The notes: generated by a model not told the origin, from the sequence alone. A stretch of 53,475 nt of DNA from JAKOQB01 sp036824465 (GCA_036824465.1 DAITAC010000016.1:1-53475); one strand, 5' to 3'; shown: positions 35,087 through 43,469, numbered from the stretch's first letter. Numbers and translations are program-made.

Positions 35087-35852
35087 ACGGCCGCCAATGC
35101 CCATCCGGCTGCGCGAGCCGATCGGCGACGATGTACATCACGATCGCGTTAAAGCCCAGCCCCACGTGACTGCCGAACACGCGGATGTTCTCGTGCATCT
35201 TCGGGTCGCCGTCGATGGTCGCCTCCTGGGGTGGCACCACGCCATCGGTGAGCGAATACAGGCAGCTCGTCGGCACCGGCGGCATCTTGTGTGCACGCAG
35301 CACCCGCGTCCGCGGCAGCATGGTGTGTGCGCTCGGCCCCATCGGATGCGCGATCAGTTGATATAGCGCCCGCACCAGGGGCGGTGACTTGCTGCCCTGC
35401 GGGTCGATGCTGACCGGACTGCCGAGCGTGATCACCGAACGTACGCACTCCGGTGCCTGATGCGCGCTGTACAGCGCAAAGAGGCCGCCGAGACTCCATC
35501 CGACCAGGCTCACTTTGCGGCCGGCCTTGTGATGCATGTAGCGGATCTTCTGCTCGAGCGCCTTGGCGTGCCGGCGCTGAAAGCCCACGTTGCGCCCGAA
35601 GCCCCACGTCTGCACGTCATAGCCACGCTGGCGCAGGAAGAGCTTAAGCGCGAACAACGTGCCCTCATCGGCCATGAAGCCCGGCAGCAGAAGCACAGGG
35701 TGCCCGTCGCCGCGCGGCGCCGCTGTCAGTGCCGGCAACGAATACGGCAACGTCGCCATTTCGAGCAACGCCCGCCACTCGGTGAATTGATATAGCCAGT
35801 GCGGCTCGCCCCGGTGCGGGTGTCGGGTGACCAAGGTTCGGGTTCGCGTCAC
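35022..35852 (-). CDS. Lipase/esterase-like alpha/beta hydrolase
   Basis: The 276-residue protein has HPVLLLPGFMADEG, where family members form the oxyanion hole, and the nucleophile elbow VGWSLGG (Ser in G-W-S-L-G). A late H in GSHVGLGF is a candidate catalytic His. It lacks an obvious signal peptide, so it is probably cytosolic or membrane-attached. Placed between two WS/DGAT genes, it may release fatty acids from storage lipid or edit acyl donors; that is inference. It overlaps the end of the first WS/DGAT gene on the opposite strand by 65 bp. Confidence 0.85.
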   Translation of the reverse strand: MTRTRTLVTRHPHRGEPHWLYQFTEWRALLEMATLPYSLPALTAAPRGDGHPVLLLPGFMADEGTLFALKLFLRQRGYDVQTWGFGRNVGFQRRHAKALEQKIRYMHHKAGRKVSLVGWSLGGLFALYSAHQAPECVRSVITLGSPVSIDPQGSKSPPLVRALYQLIAHPMGPSAHTMLPRTRVLRAHKMPPVPTSCLYSLTDGVVPPQEATIDGDPKMHENIRVFGSHVGLGFNAIVMYIVADRLAQPDGHWRPFKPQGVSGKLYRLMVREPAPA

Positions 35853-36070
35853 GATGCTTGTTATGCAGCGATCTCTAACTTAAAAATCATTGTCCAGGAA
35901 CGCTTGCGATCACAAGGGTGAAACATATCAAGGCCGACGCGAAATGGGGTGATCCATCTACGTCGGCACGACGCCATCGCCGCTCGTGAACTGATCCTGC
36001 GCAACTCATCCGCGAAAAAGCGGCTTCATGCTCTTGACGAGCGCGTCTGACACGCGAAGAAAGACAGACC
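35853..36070. other. AT-richer divergent intergenic region before the second WS/DGAT gene
   Basis: This 218-bp stretch separates the lipase gene and the second WS/DGAT gene. It is clearly richer in A/T near 35870-35895 (ACTTAAAAATCATTG), a likely promoter area for one or both genes. I could not assign a confident -35/-10 pair. No ORF is supported. Confidence 0.4.
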
Positions 36071-37624
36071 ATGAAATCCCTGAGCGGACTGGATGGCGCA
36101 TTCCTGCACCTGGAGACGGCCGATACGCCGATGCATGTGGCGTCGCTGCACCTGTTCGACCTTCCGCCGGGATACAGGAGCGACTTCTACACTGCGATCA
36201 AGCGACAGATGCGCCGGCGGCTTAACCTCGCACCGGTATTCACGCGCAAGTTGGCCCCAATGCCGCTGCAGTTTGCCAACCCGGCGTGGGTCACCGAGGA
36301 TCGCATTGATCTCGACTACCACGTACAACGCGTGACACTGGCGCCTCCCGGAACGCAAGCGCAACTCGAAGACGCGGCCGCGCGTCTGCATTCCGAACTA
36401 CTCGACCGCAGCCGCCCGTTGTGGCGTCTGTATGTGTTCGACGGTCTGCAGAGCGGCCAGGCGGCGTACTACATCAAGGTCCACCATGCGGTGCTCGACG
36501 GCCAGGCCGGTGTGCTGCTGGCACAGGCGCTGTTTGACATCACGCCCAACGCCCGGCCGGCGAGAGCGGCGGGCGCGAAATCCGCGCGGCCTGCCGAGCA
36601 CCCGGGCAAGGGCGAGTTGGCCGCGGCGGCGCTGAAGCACGACATCAGCCAATTCATCAAGCTCGCTCGGCACCTGCCCGACGTGGTTCGTACGCTGGCC
36701 GGGTTGCTCAAAACCACACCGGGCGCGCCGAAGGGCCGGCTGGGCCAGAACTTCTCTTTCGGGCCGAAGACGCCGATCAACGTCGCAATTACCGGCGAGC
36801 GCGGCTTCGCCGCGCTGTCGATTCCGCTCGATTCGTTGAAGCAACTCGCCGTCGCGCATGAGGCGAAGCTCAACGACATCGTGCTGGCACTATGCAGCGG
36901 CGCGCTGCGCCGCTACCTTGCGCACCATCGTGGCATTCCGAAGAAACCACTGATCGCAGCGATGCCAATTTCGCTGCGCGACGCCGGCAATACCGATTAC
37001 ACGACGCAGGCAACCATGAGCCTCGTCAACCTCAACACGCACATCGCCGACCCGATCAAGCGGCTGCACGCGATCCGCGATGCGGCGGGTGCGATCAAGG
37101 AACTGGCCCGGCGTGCACGCGGCGTGCTGCCGACGGATTTTCCAACGATCACCGTGCCCTGGATCCTGCACGGACTTGCGTCGCTGTATGGCCGCTCCCA
37201 TATCGCCGATGCGATGCCGCCGATCGCCAATGTCGTGATCTCGAACGTACCCGGGCCGCAGGTGCCTCTGTACGCCGCCGGGGCACGGATGGCCACCTAC
37301 TGGCCGATGTCGATCCCGGAACACGGTGTGGGACTGAACATCACCGTCATGAGCTATGCGGGCGCGATGGGATTCGGCTTCACGACGGCACGCAATGCGG
37401 TGCCCGACGCACGCGCGCTTTCAACGGCGCTCACTGCGGCGCTGGACGAGCTCACGAAGAATACAAAGAGCGCCGCGCGCCATGTGCCGGCATCAGCACG
37501 ATCTGGCAAGGCGGGCGCAGCGAAGAAGGCGCGGACCGGCAGGCAGATCATTGCAGGAATCCGCCCAGCCGCAAGCCACGCAGGCAAACGCAATACGACG
37601 CAGGCCGTTCAGCGCAAGGCCTGA
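36071..37624 (+). CDS. WS/DGAT acyltransferase, copy 2
   Basis: Second predicted wax ester/triacylglycerol synthase, 517 residues. It begins MKSLSGLDGAFLHLETADTP, as most family members do, and carries SRPLWRLYVFDGL, a canonical HHxxxDG motif (H138-H139 to D143-G144), NDIVLALCSGALRRYL, and NVPGPQVPLYAAGARM. Unlike copy 1, the motif is intact. Residues 463-517 form a Lys/Arg/Ala-rich tail without acidic residues. The two copies are clearly related but diverged, so the duplication is old. It ends 148 bp before prfB. Confidence 0.9.
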   Translation: MKSLSGLDGAFLHLETADTPMHVASLHLFDLPPGYRSDFYTAIKRQMRRRLNLAPVFTRKLAPMPLQFANPAWVTEDRIDLDYHVQRVTLAPPGTQAQLEDAAARLHSELLDRSRPLWRLYVFDGLQSGQAAYYIKVHHAVLDGQAGVLLAQALFDITPNARPARAAGAKSARPAEHPGKGELAAAALKHDISQFIKLARHLPDVVRTLAGLLKTTPGAPKGRLGQNFSFGPKTPINVAITGERGFAALSIPLDSLKQLAVAHEAKLNDIVLALCSGALRRYLAHHRGIPKKPLIAAMPISLRDAGNTDYTTQATMSLVNLNTHIADPIKRLHAIRDAAGAIKELARRARGVLPTDFPTITVPWILHGLASLYGRSHIADAMPPIANVVISNVPGPQVPLYAAGARMATYWPMSIPEHGVGLNITVMSYAGAMGFGFTTARNAVPDARALSTALTAALDELTKNTKSAARHVPASARSGKAGAAKKARTGRQIIAGIRPAASHAGKRNTTQAVQRKA

Positions 37625-37738
37625 CGCGCGGCGCGGATGCAGACCGTGCTGCCGCCCGCGATCTGACGAAGCGTGCGCCTCGGTTTGACAACGCAACCCC
37701 CGCCAAGCTCGGCAAACGTTGCACTGCCTCCGGATACC

Positions 37739-37744
37739 TATAAT
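37739..37744 (+). promoter_or_regulatory. Probable -10 box of the prfB promoter
   Basis: A perfect TATAAT lies 28 bp before the prfB ATG. Upstream, GTTGCA at 37718-37723 is a fair -35, but the spacing of 15 is short; TTGACA at 37685-37690 is too far. The -10 assignment is therefore firmer than the -35. Confidence 0.5.
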
Positions 37745-37772
37745 TCGCACTCTTTTCGCCCACGAGCACCCG

Positions 37773-38877
37773 ATGGAACCTGAACGCCTCAATCAACTTG
37801 CCGCCACGATCACCGATCTGAATGCTCGCGCCGCCGAGTTGCGGAGGTATCTTTGACGTCGATGCCAAAGCGCATCGGCTGACCGAGGTTGCACGCGAGC
37901 TGGAAAATCCGAACGTCTGGAGCGACCAGAAGCGCGCGCAGGAACTGGGGCGCGAGAAGAAACTGCTCGACGACGTGGTCGGGCGCATGACGCACCTGAC
38001 GCAGGGGCTGGCCGATGCCGCGGAGCTGTTCAACATGGCGCGCGGCGATGCCGACGACGCCACCCTGATCGCGATCGAAGGCGACGCGGCCAAGCTCGGC
38101 AAGGAGGTCGCCGACCTCGAGTTTCAGCGGATGTTCAGCAATCCGCTCGACCCCAACAATTGCTTCATCGAGATTCAGGCCGGCGCGGGCGGCACCGAGG
38201 CGCAGGACTGGGCCAGCATGCTCGAGCGGATGTACCTGCGCTATGCGGAGCGCAAGGATTTCAAAGCCGAACTGCTCGACGAAGCGCCCGGCGAGGTCGC
38301 CGGGATCAAGGGCGCGACGCTGAAGATCACCGGCAGCTATGCGTACGGCACGCTGCGCACAGAGACCGGCATCCATCGGCTGGTGCGCAAGTCGCCGTTT
38401 GACAGCAACGCGCGCCGGCACACCTCGTTCGCCAGCGTCTTCGTCTACCCGGAGGTGGACGAAACGATCGAGATCGAGATCAATCCGGCCGACCTGCGGA
38501 TCGACGTGTATCGCGCGTCCGGCGCCGGCGGCCAGCACGTGAACAAGACCGAGTCAGCGGTGCGCATCACGCACGCACCGAGCGGCATCGTGGTGCAGAG
38601 CCAGAACGATCGCAGCCAGCATCGCAATCGCGCCGAGTGCATGGCGATGCTGAAGTCGCGCCTGTACGAACAGGAAATTCGCAAGCGCATGGCCGAGCAG
38701 AGCAAGCTGGAGGAAGGCAAGACCGACATCGGCTGGGGCCACCAGATCCGCAGTTACGTGCTCGACCAGTCGCGCATCAAGGACCTGCGCACGAACGTCG
38801 AGGTCGGCAACACGCAGGGAGTGCTCGACGGCGACCTGGACCAGTTCATCGAAGCAAGCCTGAAACAGGGCGTATGA
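37773..38877 (+). CDS. prfB: Peptide chain release factor 2, with programmed +1 frameshift
   Basis: RF2 ends translation at UGA and UAA. The first reading frame runs from the ATG at 37773 for 27 codons to an in-frame TGA at 37854-37856. Just before it is CGG AGG TAT CTT TGA C, the classic site: a Shine-Dalgarno-like GGAGG, a slippery CTT and the stop. A +1 shift continues with GAC at 37855 and gives a total of 367 residues. The body has the codon-recognition SPF (KSPFDSNARRHTSFAS) and the catalytic GGQ (GAGGQHVNKTESA). RF2 thereby senses its own level. The gene is intact, not a pseudogene. It overlaps the next gene by ATGA. Confidence 0.96.
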
Positions 38878-39632
38878 CGATGGATCTGTACATTGTCACC
38901 GGCGCGTCGCGCGGCCTCGGTCGCGCGATAGCGGCGCGCTTGCTGGTGCCGGATCACATACTGCTCACGATCTCGCGCAGGCCGGACCATGCGCTCGATG
39001 GATCCGCCGCGTTGGCTGGCGCGGTACTGGAACAATGGGCCGTCGATCTCGCGAGAGACACGGGCGTGGATGCACGACTCGAGACATGGCTGCGTCAGCA
39101 CGCCGGCGCCGCGTTCAAGACCGCGACGCTGATCAACAACGCAGCGCTGGTTGGTCGCATCGGACCGATCGAGGCAATGGACGCCGAGACCTTGACCGCC
39201 GTCTTGCGCGTCGATCTCGAGACGCCGCTGCGGCTCGCCGCCGCATTCCTGCGCGCGACGCGTGCCTGGCCGACGCAGCGGCGCGTGTTGAACATTTCCT
39301 CGGGGGCCGGCCGGCGCTCGCTCGTGGGGTCGGCCGCCTATTGCGCTGCCAAGGCCGGCCTCGATCACTTCTCGCGCGTCGCGGCAGAAGACGAACCACT
39401 TCTGCCGAACCCGGCGCAGATCGTGTCGCTGGCACCGGGCGTGATCGACACCGACATGCAGACCGCGCTGCGCGCGTCCGACGCAGCCGGTTTCCCCGAC
39501 AAGTCGCTCTTCCTGGAATTGAAGGCCAGCGGCCAGCTTACCGAGGCCAGCGCCGCTGCCGCGCGCTGTCTGGCTTATCTTGCGCGGCCCGATTTCGGAA
39601 CGAAACCCGTCGCCGACGTGCGCGACGCTTGA
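38874..39632 (+). CDS. SDR-family oxidoreductase (sepiapterin-reductase-like)
   Basis: The 252-residue short-chain dehydrogenase starts MTMDLYIVTGASRGLGRAIA with cofactor loop TGASRGLG, then NNAAL, the catalytic Ser in ISSGAGRR, and YCAAK (Tyr and Lys). The PGVIDTDMQ segment is typical of sepiapterin-reductase-like and benzil-reductase-like SDRs, so an NADP-dependent reduction of a small dicarbonyl is plausible, but the substrate is unknown. The ATG overlaps the prfB stop (ATGA), so translation is coupled. It lies between prfB and lysS, which are adjacent in many bacteria. Confidence 0.86.
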   Translation: MTMDLYIVTGASRGLGRAIAARLLVPDHILLTISRRPDHALDGSAALAGAVLEQWAVDLARDTGVDARLETWLRQHAGAAFKTATLINNAALVGRIGPIEAMDAETLTAVLRVDLETPLRLAAAFLRATRAWPTQRRVLNISSGAGRRSLVGSAAYCAAKAGLDHFSRVAAEDEPLLPNPAQIVSLAPGVIDTDMQTALRASDAAGFPDKSLFLELKASGQLTEASAAAARCLAYLARPDFGTKPVADVRDA

Positions 39633-39643
39633 AGAAGAAACCC

Positions 39644-41155
39644 ATGACAGAGACCACACAGGCGCCGCCGCCCGACGAAAACCAGATCATTGCCGAGCGG
39701 CGCGCCAAGCTGGCACGGCTGCGCGCAGCGGGCCCGGCCTTTCCGAATGACTTCACGCGGACACATCACGCGGGTGAGCTGCAGGCCAGGTACGGCGCGC
39801 TCGACCGCGAGACGATCAGCAAAGAAAACGTCGAGGTTTCGCTCGCCGGCCGCATGATGCTCAAGCGCGTGATGGGCAAGGCGAGCTTCGCCACCGTGCA
39901 GGACACCTCGGGACGGATCCAGTTCTTCATCGCCGACGACGACACCGGGCGCGATGTGCACGAGGCGTTCAAGGGCTGGGACATCGGCGACATCGTCGCC
40001 GCTCGCGGCCTGCTCTTCAAGACACAGAAGGGAGAACTGTCGGTGCGCTGCAAGGAGGTGCGGCTGCTTGCCAAGTCACTGCGGCCGCTGCCAGACAAGT
40101 TCCACGGCCTGGAGGACAAGGAGCAGCGCTATCGCCAGCGCTATGTCGACCTGATGATGAACGAGGCGACGCGCGGCGCCTTCGTCACGCGCACCAGGGC
40201 GATTGCGGCCATGCGCGACTTCATGGTGGAGAACGGCTTTCTCGAAGTCGAAACGCCGATGCTGCAGGTGATTCCGGGCGGCGCCGCGGCCAAGCCGTTT
40301 GTCACGCACCACAATTCGCTCGATATCGACATGTTCCTGCGCATCGCACCGGAACTCTTCCTCAAGCGACTGGTGGTGGGCGGCTTCGAACGCGTGTTCG
40401 AGATCAACCGCAATTTCAGGAACGAGGGCCTGAGCCCGCGCCACAACCCCGAATTCACGATGATGGAGTTCTACGCCGCGTACCACGAGTATCGGTGGCT
40501 GATGAACTTCACCGAAGAGCTGCTGCGCGAGACCGCGCTGCGCGCGACCGGCACCGCGGTGCTGAACTACCAGGGACACTCGATCGATCTGTCGCGGCCA
40601 TTTGCGCGCATGACCACGGTCGAAGCGATCAAGGCGCACGCGCCGCGCTACACCGACCTGCAACTCGGCGACCAGGCGTTCCTGCACGCCGAGCTCGCAA
40701 AGCTCGGCAGCACGCATTCAAAGGAAGCGGGCCTCGGCTCACTGCACCTGGCGTTGTTCGAAGAGGTGGCCGAGTCGAAGCTGATCCAGCCAACCTACAT
40801 CGTCGACTACCCGGTGGAAGTCTCACCGCTCGCGCGCGCGTCCGACACGCGCCCCGCGATCACCGAGCGCTTTGAACTCTTTATCACCGGGCGCGAGATG
40901 GCCAATGGCTTTTCGGAGCTGAACGATCCGGAGGACCAGGCGGCGCGCTTTGCCCAGCAGGTACGAGCCAAAGAGGCCGGCGACGAAGAGGCCATGTACT
41001 ACGACGCGGATTACGTGCGCGCGCTGGAGTACGGCATGCCGCCCGCCGCTGGATGCGGCGTCGGCGTCGACCGCTTTGTGATGCTGCTGACCGACGCGCC
41101 AAGCATCCGCGACGTGATTCTCTTTCCGCACATGCGGCCGGAAGAGCGCGGTTGA
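39644..41155 (+). CDS. lysS: Lysyl-tRNA synthetase, class II
   Basis: Charges tRNA-Lys. The 503-residue protein has an N-terminal OB-fold anticodon-binding domain (about 60-160) and a class II catalytic core. Motif 2 contains FRNEGLSPRHNPEFTMMEFY and motif 3 contains GCGVGVDRFVMLLTD. The segment PGGAAAKPFVTHHNSLDIDMFLRIAPEL is diagnostic for LysRS. Length is as expected (E. coli 505). It starts 12 bp after the SDR gene, and its TGA overlaps a TTG that probably starts the Nudix gene. Confidence 0.96.
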   Translation: MTETTQAPPPDENQIIAERRAKLARLRAAGPAFPNDFTRTHHAGELQARYGALDRETISKENVEVSLAGRMMLKRVMGKASFATVQDTSGRIQFFIADDDTGRDVHEAFKGWDIGDIVAARGLLFKTQKGELSVRCKEVRLLAKSLRPLPDKFHGLEDKEQRYRQRYVDLMMNEATRGAFVTRTRAIAAMRDFMVENGFLEVETPMLQVIPGGAAAKPFVTHHNSLDIDMFLRIAPELFLKRLVVGGFERVFEINRNFRNEGLSPRHNPEFTMMEFYAAYHEYRWLMNFTEELLRETALRATGTAVLNYQGHSIDLSRPFARMTTVEAIKAHAPRYTDLQLGDQAFLHAELAKLGSTHSKEAGLGSLHLALFEEVAESKLIQPTYIVDYPVEVSPLARASDTRPAITERFELFITGREMANGFSELNDPEDQAARFAQQVRAKEAGDEEAMYYDADYVRALEYGMPPAAGCGVGVDRFVMLLTDAPSIRDVILFPHMRPEERG

Positions 41156-41949
41156 ATCGCCGCAGGCCGCAAGAGTTGCAGAAGAAGCTGCTTGCGCGCG
41201 CGCAGCAGCCCGCACCAGGCGATTGGCTGTCGGTCGTCATGGCCGGCGCCGAAGTCGGCATCGCAAGACCGGATGTCGCAGGCTTTCTCGCCACGCACGA
41301 GCCGCGTTTCATCCTGCTCGACTATCGGCTCGTGCTCGACGACGACGATCTGGATGTCAAGACACGCACCGCACTGCTCTATGACGCCGCGTCGAAGCTG
41401 CGCGACGAAGGTCTGATCCGCGGCTGGCGCGACGAGCAGCTCGATGTGCGCGCGACGCCGGATGCCGCACCGATTGCGACGATCGAGCGCAGTGCGTGCC
41501 GCGCGCTCGGCATTACGACCTTGGCCGTGCACCTGAATGCGTTCAGCGCCGATGGCGGCATCTATGTCGCACGGCGCGCCGATCACAAGCAGATTGATCC
41601 CGGCCTGTGGGACAACCTGGTCGGCGGCATGGTGCCCGCCGGCGAGAGCGAACTCGATGCGCTCGCGCGCGAGGCACATGAAGAAGCCGGCCTCGATCTC
41701 ACTACGCTCACGCTCAGGCGCGGTGGCCACGTGCACGTGACACGGATCGTGCCGGAAGGTTTTCAGTCCGAGATCGTGCAGGTGTTCGATGCCGTGCTGC
41801 CTGACGGAGCGCGGCTGCGCAACGTCGACGGCGAAGTCGCTGCGATCGAGGTGCGGCCGCTCGATGCGGTCATTGCCGCGATCGAGCATGGCGAGTTCAC
41901 GCTCGAATCGGCGCTCGTTGTCCTCGACTCACTTCTGCGGTGCGCCTGA
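41152..41949 (+). CDS. Nudix hydrolase, DUF4743-type
   Basis: Nudix enzymes cleave nucleoside diphosphates linked to other groups. The 265-residue protein has an N-terminal DUF4743-like domain and a full Nudix box, GMVPAGE plus REAHEEAGL (G-x5-E-x7-R-E-x2-E-E-x-G), near residue 165. Eukaryotic relatives act on thiamine or related compounds; the bacterial substrate is unknown. The start is a TTG at 41152 that overlaps the lysS stop, because an ATG at 41239 would cut away about 30 residues of the N-terminal domain. It is followed immediately by the bicarbonate transporter gene. Confidence 0.82.
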   Translation: MNRRRPQELQKKLLARAQQPAPGDWLSVVMAGAEVGIARPDVAGFLATHEPRFILLDYRLVLDDDDLDVKTRTALLYDAASKLRDEGLIRGWRDEQLDVRATPDAAPIATIERSACRALGITTLAVHLNAFSADGGIYVARRADHKQIDPGLWDNLVGGMVPAGESELDALAREAHEEAGLDLTTLTLRRGGHVHVTRIVPEGFQSEIVQVFDAVLPDGARLRNVDGEVAAIEVRPLDAVIAAIEHGEFTLESALVVLDSLLRCA

Positions 41950-41952
41950 GTG

Positions 41953-42885
41953 ATGGATCCGGTCGTTCTCTTCTTCATCCTCGGCGTCATTGCTCGTCTT
42001 GCACGGAGCGACCTTCGTCTGCCGGAAGCACTGTACGAGGCGCTGTCGATCTACCTGCTGCTGGCGATCGGGATCAAGGGCGGCGTCGAGCTTGCGCAAC
42101 AACCGATCGGCGCGGTGCTTCCCCAGGCAATGGCGGCGATGACACTCGGCGCAGCCATTCCGTTTCTGTTGTTTCCGGTTCTGTTCAAACTCGGCAAGTT
42201 GCCGCGAGCAGACAGCGCAGCCATCGCAGCGCACTACGGATCGGTATCAGTGGTGACCTTCGCCGTGGCATCGAGCTTCCTGCTCAAGAACGACATCACC
42301 TCGGAAAGCTACATGCCGCTGCTGGTCGCGCTGATGGAAGCGCCGGGACTCGTCGCCGGAATCCTCCTCGCGCGGATCGGGGGCGCGCGGCGGATTTCGT
42401 GGGGTCCATTGACGCACGAAGTCTTGTTCGGCAAGAGCGTGCTGCTTCTGCTCGGTGGCCTGGCGATCGGCGCGATCGCCGGACCGCAAGGCATCAAGCC
42501 CATCGAACCATTGTTCATTGGCTTGTTCAAGGGCGTGCTCGCGTTGTTCCTGCTCGAGATGGGATTGGTCGCCGGCGGACGCCTGCCGGACCTGAAGCGG
42601 GCCGGAGCGTTCCTGGTCGTGTTCGGCCTGGCGGCGCCGCTCGTTTTGGGAACGCTGGGCGCGTTCGTCGGGCATCTGATCGGCTTGTCGCTCGGTGGCA
42701 CCGCGTTGCTTGCCACACTGGCGGCGAGTGCGTCGTATATCGCCGCGCCAACGGCGATGCGAATCGCGGTACCCGAAGCGAACCCTGCGCTGTCGATCGG
42801 GGTGTCCCTCGGTGTGACCTTCCCGTTCAACATCACAATCGGAATTCCGCTTTACCTCGAGCTTGCGCGCTGGATCGGAGGCTGA
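41953..42885 (+). CDS. sbtA: SbtA-type sodium-dependent bicarbonate permease
   Basis: The 310-residue inner-membrane protein has about ten hydrophobic helices and the SbtA pattern PEALYEALSIYLLLAIGIKGGVEL, then AHYGSVSVVTFAVA and the C-terminal half with SASYIAAPTAMRIAVPEANPA. SbtA imports bicarbonate with sodium in cyanobacteria, and homologues occur in heterotrophs. The next gene, 2 bp downstream, encodes a PII-like SbtB, the known regulator. A GTG at 41950 is an alternative start. It follows the Nudix stop at once. In a heterotroph it may supply bicarbonate to carboxylases; that is inference. Confidence 0.88.
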   Translation: MDPVVLFFILGVIARLARSDLRLPEALYEALSIYLLLAIGIKGGVELAQQPIGAVLPQAMAAMTLGAAIPFLLFPVLFKLGKLPRADSAAIAAHYGSVSVVTFAVASSFLLKNDITSESYMPLLVALMEAPGLVAGILLARIGGARRISWGPLTHEVLFGKSVLLLLGGLAIGAIAGPQGIKPIEPLFIGLFKGVLALFLLEMGLVAGGRLPDLKRAGAFLVVFGLAAPLVLGTLGAFVGHLIGLSLGGTALLATLAASASYIAAPTAMRIAVPEANPALSIGVSLGVTFPFNITIGIPLYLELARWIGG

Positions 42886-42887
42886 AC

Positions 42888-43190
42888 ATGCAGACGCATG
42901 CCAGGAAACTGCTGGTGATCATCGCCGAGGCGGCGCTGGAGAAGGGACTTATCCACGATGCGCGTGCGTTCGGTGCGCACGGCTACACGCTGTACGACGT
43001 GCGTGGCGGAGGCGATCGCGGCGACCGTGAAGCAAGCTGGGAGGCAGACCGCTCGATCGAGATGAAGGTGATCTGCGACGCCGCGGTAGCGGAGCGGCTT
43101 GCATCACACGTGCTCGCAACCTACGCGCCAAACTACGCGGTTACGCTCTTCGTCACCGATGTCGGCATTTTCCGCCCACAGAAGTTCTGA
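42888..43190 (+). CDS. SbtB-like PII-family regulator of the bicarbonate permease
   Basis: The 100-residue protein has a PII-like ferredoxin-fold layout: LLVIIAEAALEKGLIHDARAFGAHGYTLYDVRG, a variable T-loop segment rich in charge (GGGDRGDREASWEAD), and ATYAPNYAVTLFVTDVGIFR. SbtB proteins bind adenine nucleotides and close SbtA. Cyanobacterial SbtB often has a C-terminal CGPxGC redox loop; it is absent here. The start lies 2 bp after the sbtA stop, so the pair is translated as a unit. Confidence 0.87.
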   Translation: MQTHARKLLVIIAEAALEKGLIHDARAFGAHGYTLYDVRGGGDRGDREASWEADRSIEMKVICDAAVAERLASHVLATYAPNYAVTLFVTDVGIFRPQKF

Positions 43191-43205
43191 CATCCGGGGA
43201 AATCC

Positions 43206-43223
43206 AAGAGGGCGCAGCCTCTT
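43206..43223 (+). terminator. Possible terminator hairpin after sbtB
   Basis: AAGAGG (43206-43211) pairs with CCTCTT (43218-43223) around GCGCAG, followed by a short pyrimidine run (CTTG). It lies 16 bp after the SbtB stop. The weak tail makes it an uncertain Rho-independent terminator. Confidence 0.4.
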
Positions 43224-43244
43224 CTTGCAGCCGAACAGCGCTGA

Positions 43245-43285
43245 AAGCGAAGTGACTGGCGCCCTGGCGGCCAGTCACTTCGCTT
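43245..43285. terminator. Long perfect hairpin overlapping the iscX stop
   Basis: AAGCGAAGTGACTGGC (43245-43260) pairs with its exact reverse complement (43270-43285) around a 9-base loop, a 16-bp perfect stem. The iscX stop and its last few codons lie inside it. It can fold from either strand and so could end or protect both the sbtAB and isc transcripts. Confidence 0.7.
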
Positions 43286-43469
43286 CGTCGATCCATGCCA
43301 TCTGGATCGCTTCGAGAATCTTTTCGCCCGAACGCTTCGGGTCGTCGCTGAAGCCCGGCAGCTCCATCACCCAGCGGTGCAGGTCCACGAAGTTGATGTA
43401 CTGCGGATCGACGTCGGGGTGCTTGTCCATCAACGCGGTGGCGATATCGAGCGTGTCAGTCCATTTCAT
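43275..43469 (-). CDS. iscX: IscX, iron-sulfur cluster assembly accessory protein
   Basis: The 64-residue acidic protein starts MKWTDTLDIATALMDKHPDVDP and ends AWIDEAK. The YINFVDLHRWVMELPGFSDDP stretch is characteristic. IscX binds IscS and iron and tunes the rate of cluster assembly. Its ATG overlaps the fdx stop by one base, so the two are coupled. It is the last gene of the isc operon, as in E. coli, and its 3' end lies in a strong hairpin. Confidence 0.93.
   Translation of the reverse strand: MKWTDTLDIATALMDKHPDVDPQYINFVDLHRWVMELPGFSDDPKRSGEKILEAIQMAWIDEAK

Noticed and set aside
37773..37856. prfB as a broken gene with an early stop
   Set aside because: The early TGA is inside the canonical frameshift site and the downstream frame is complete, so it is regulated rather than disrupted.
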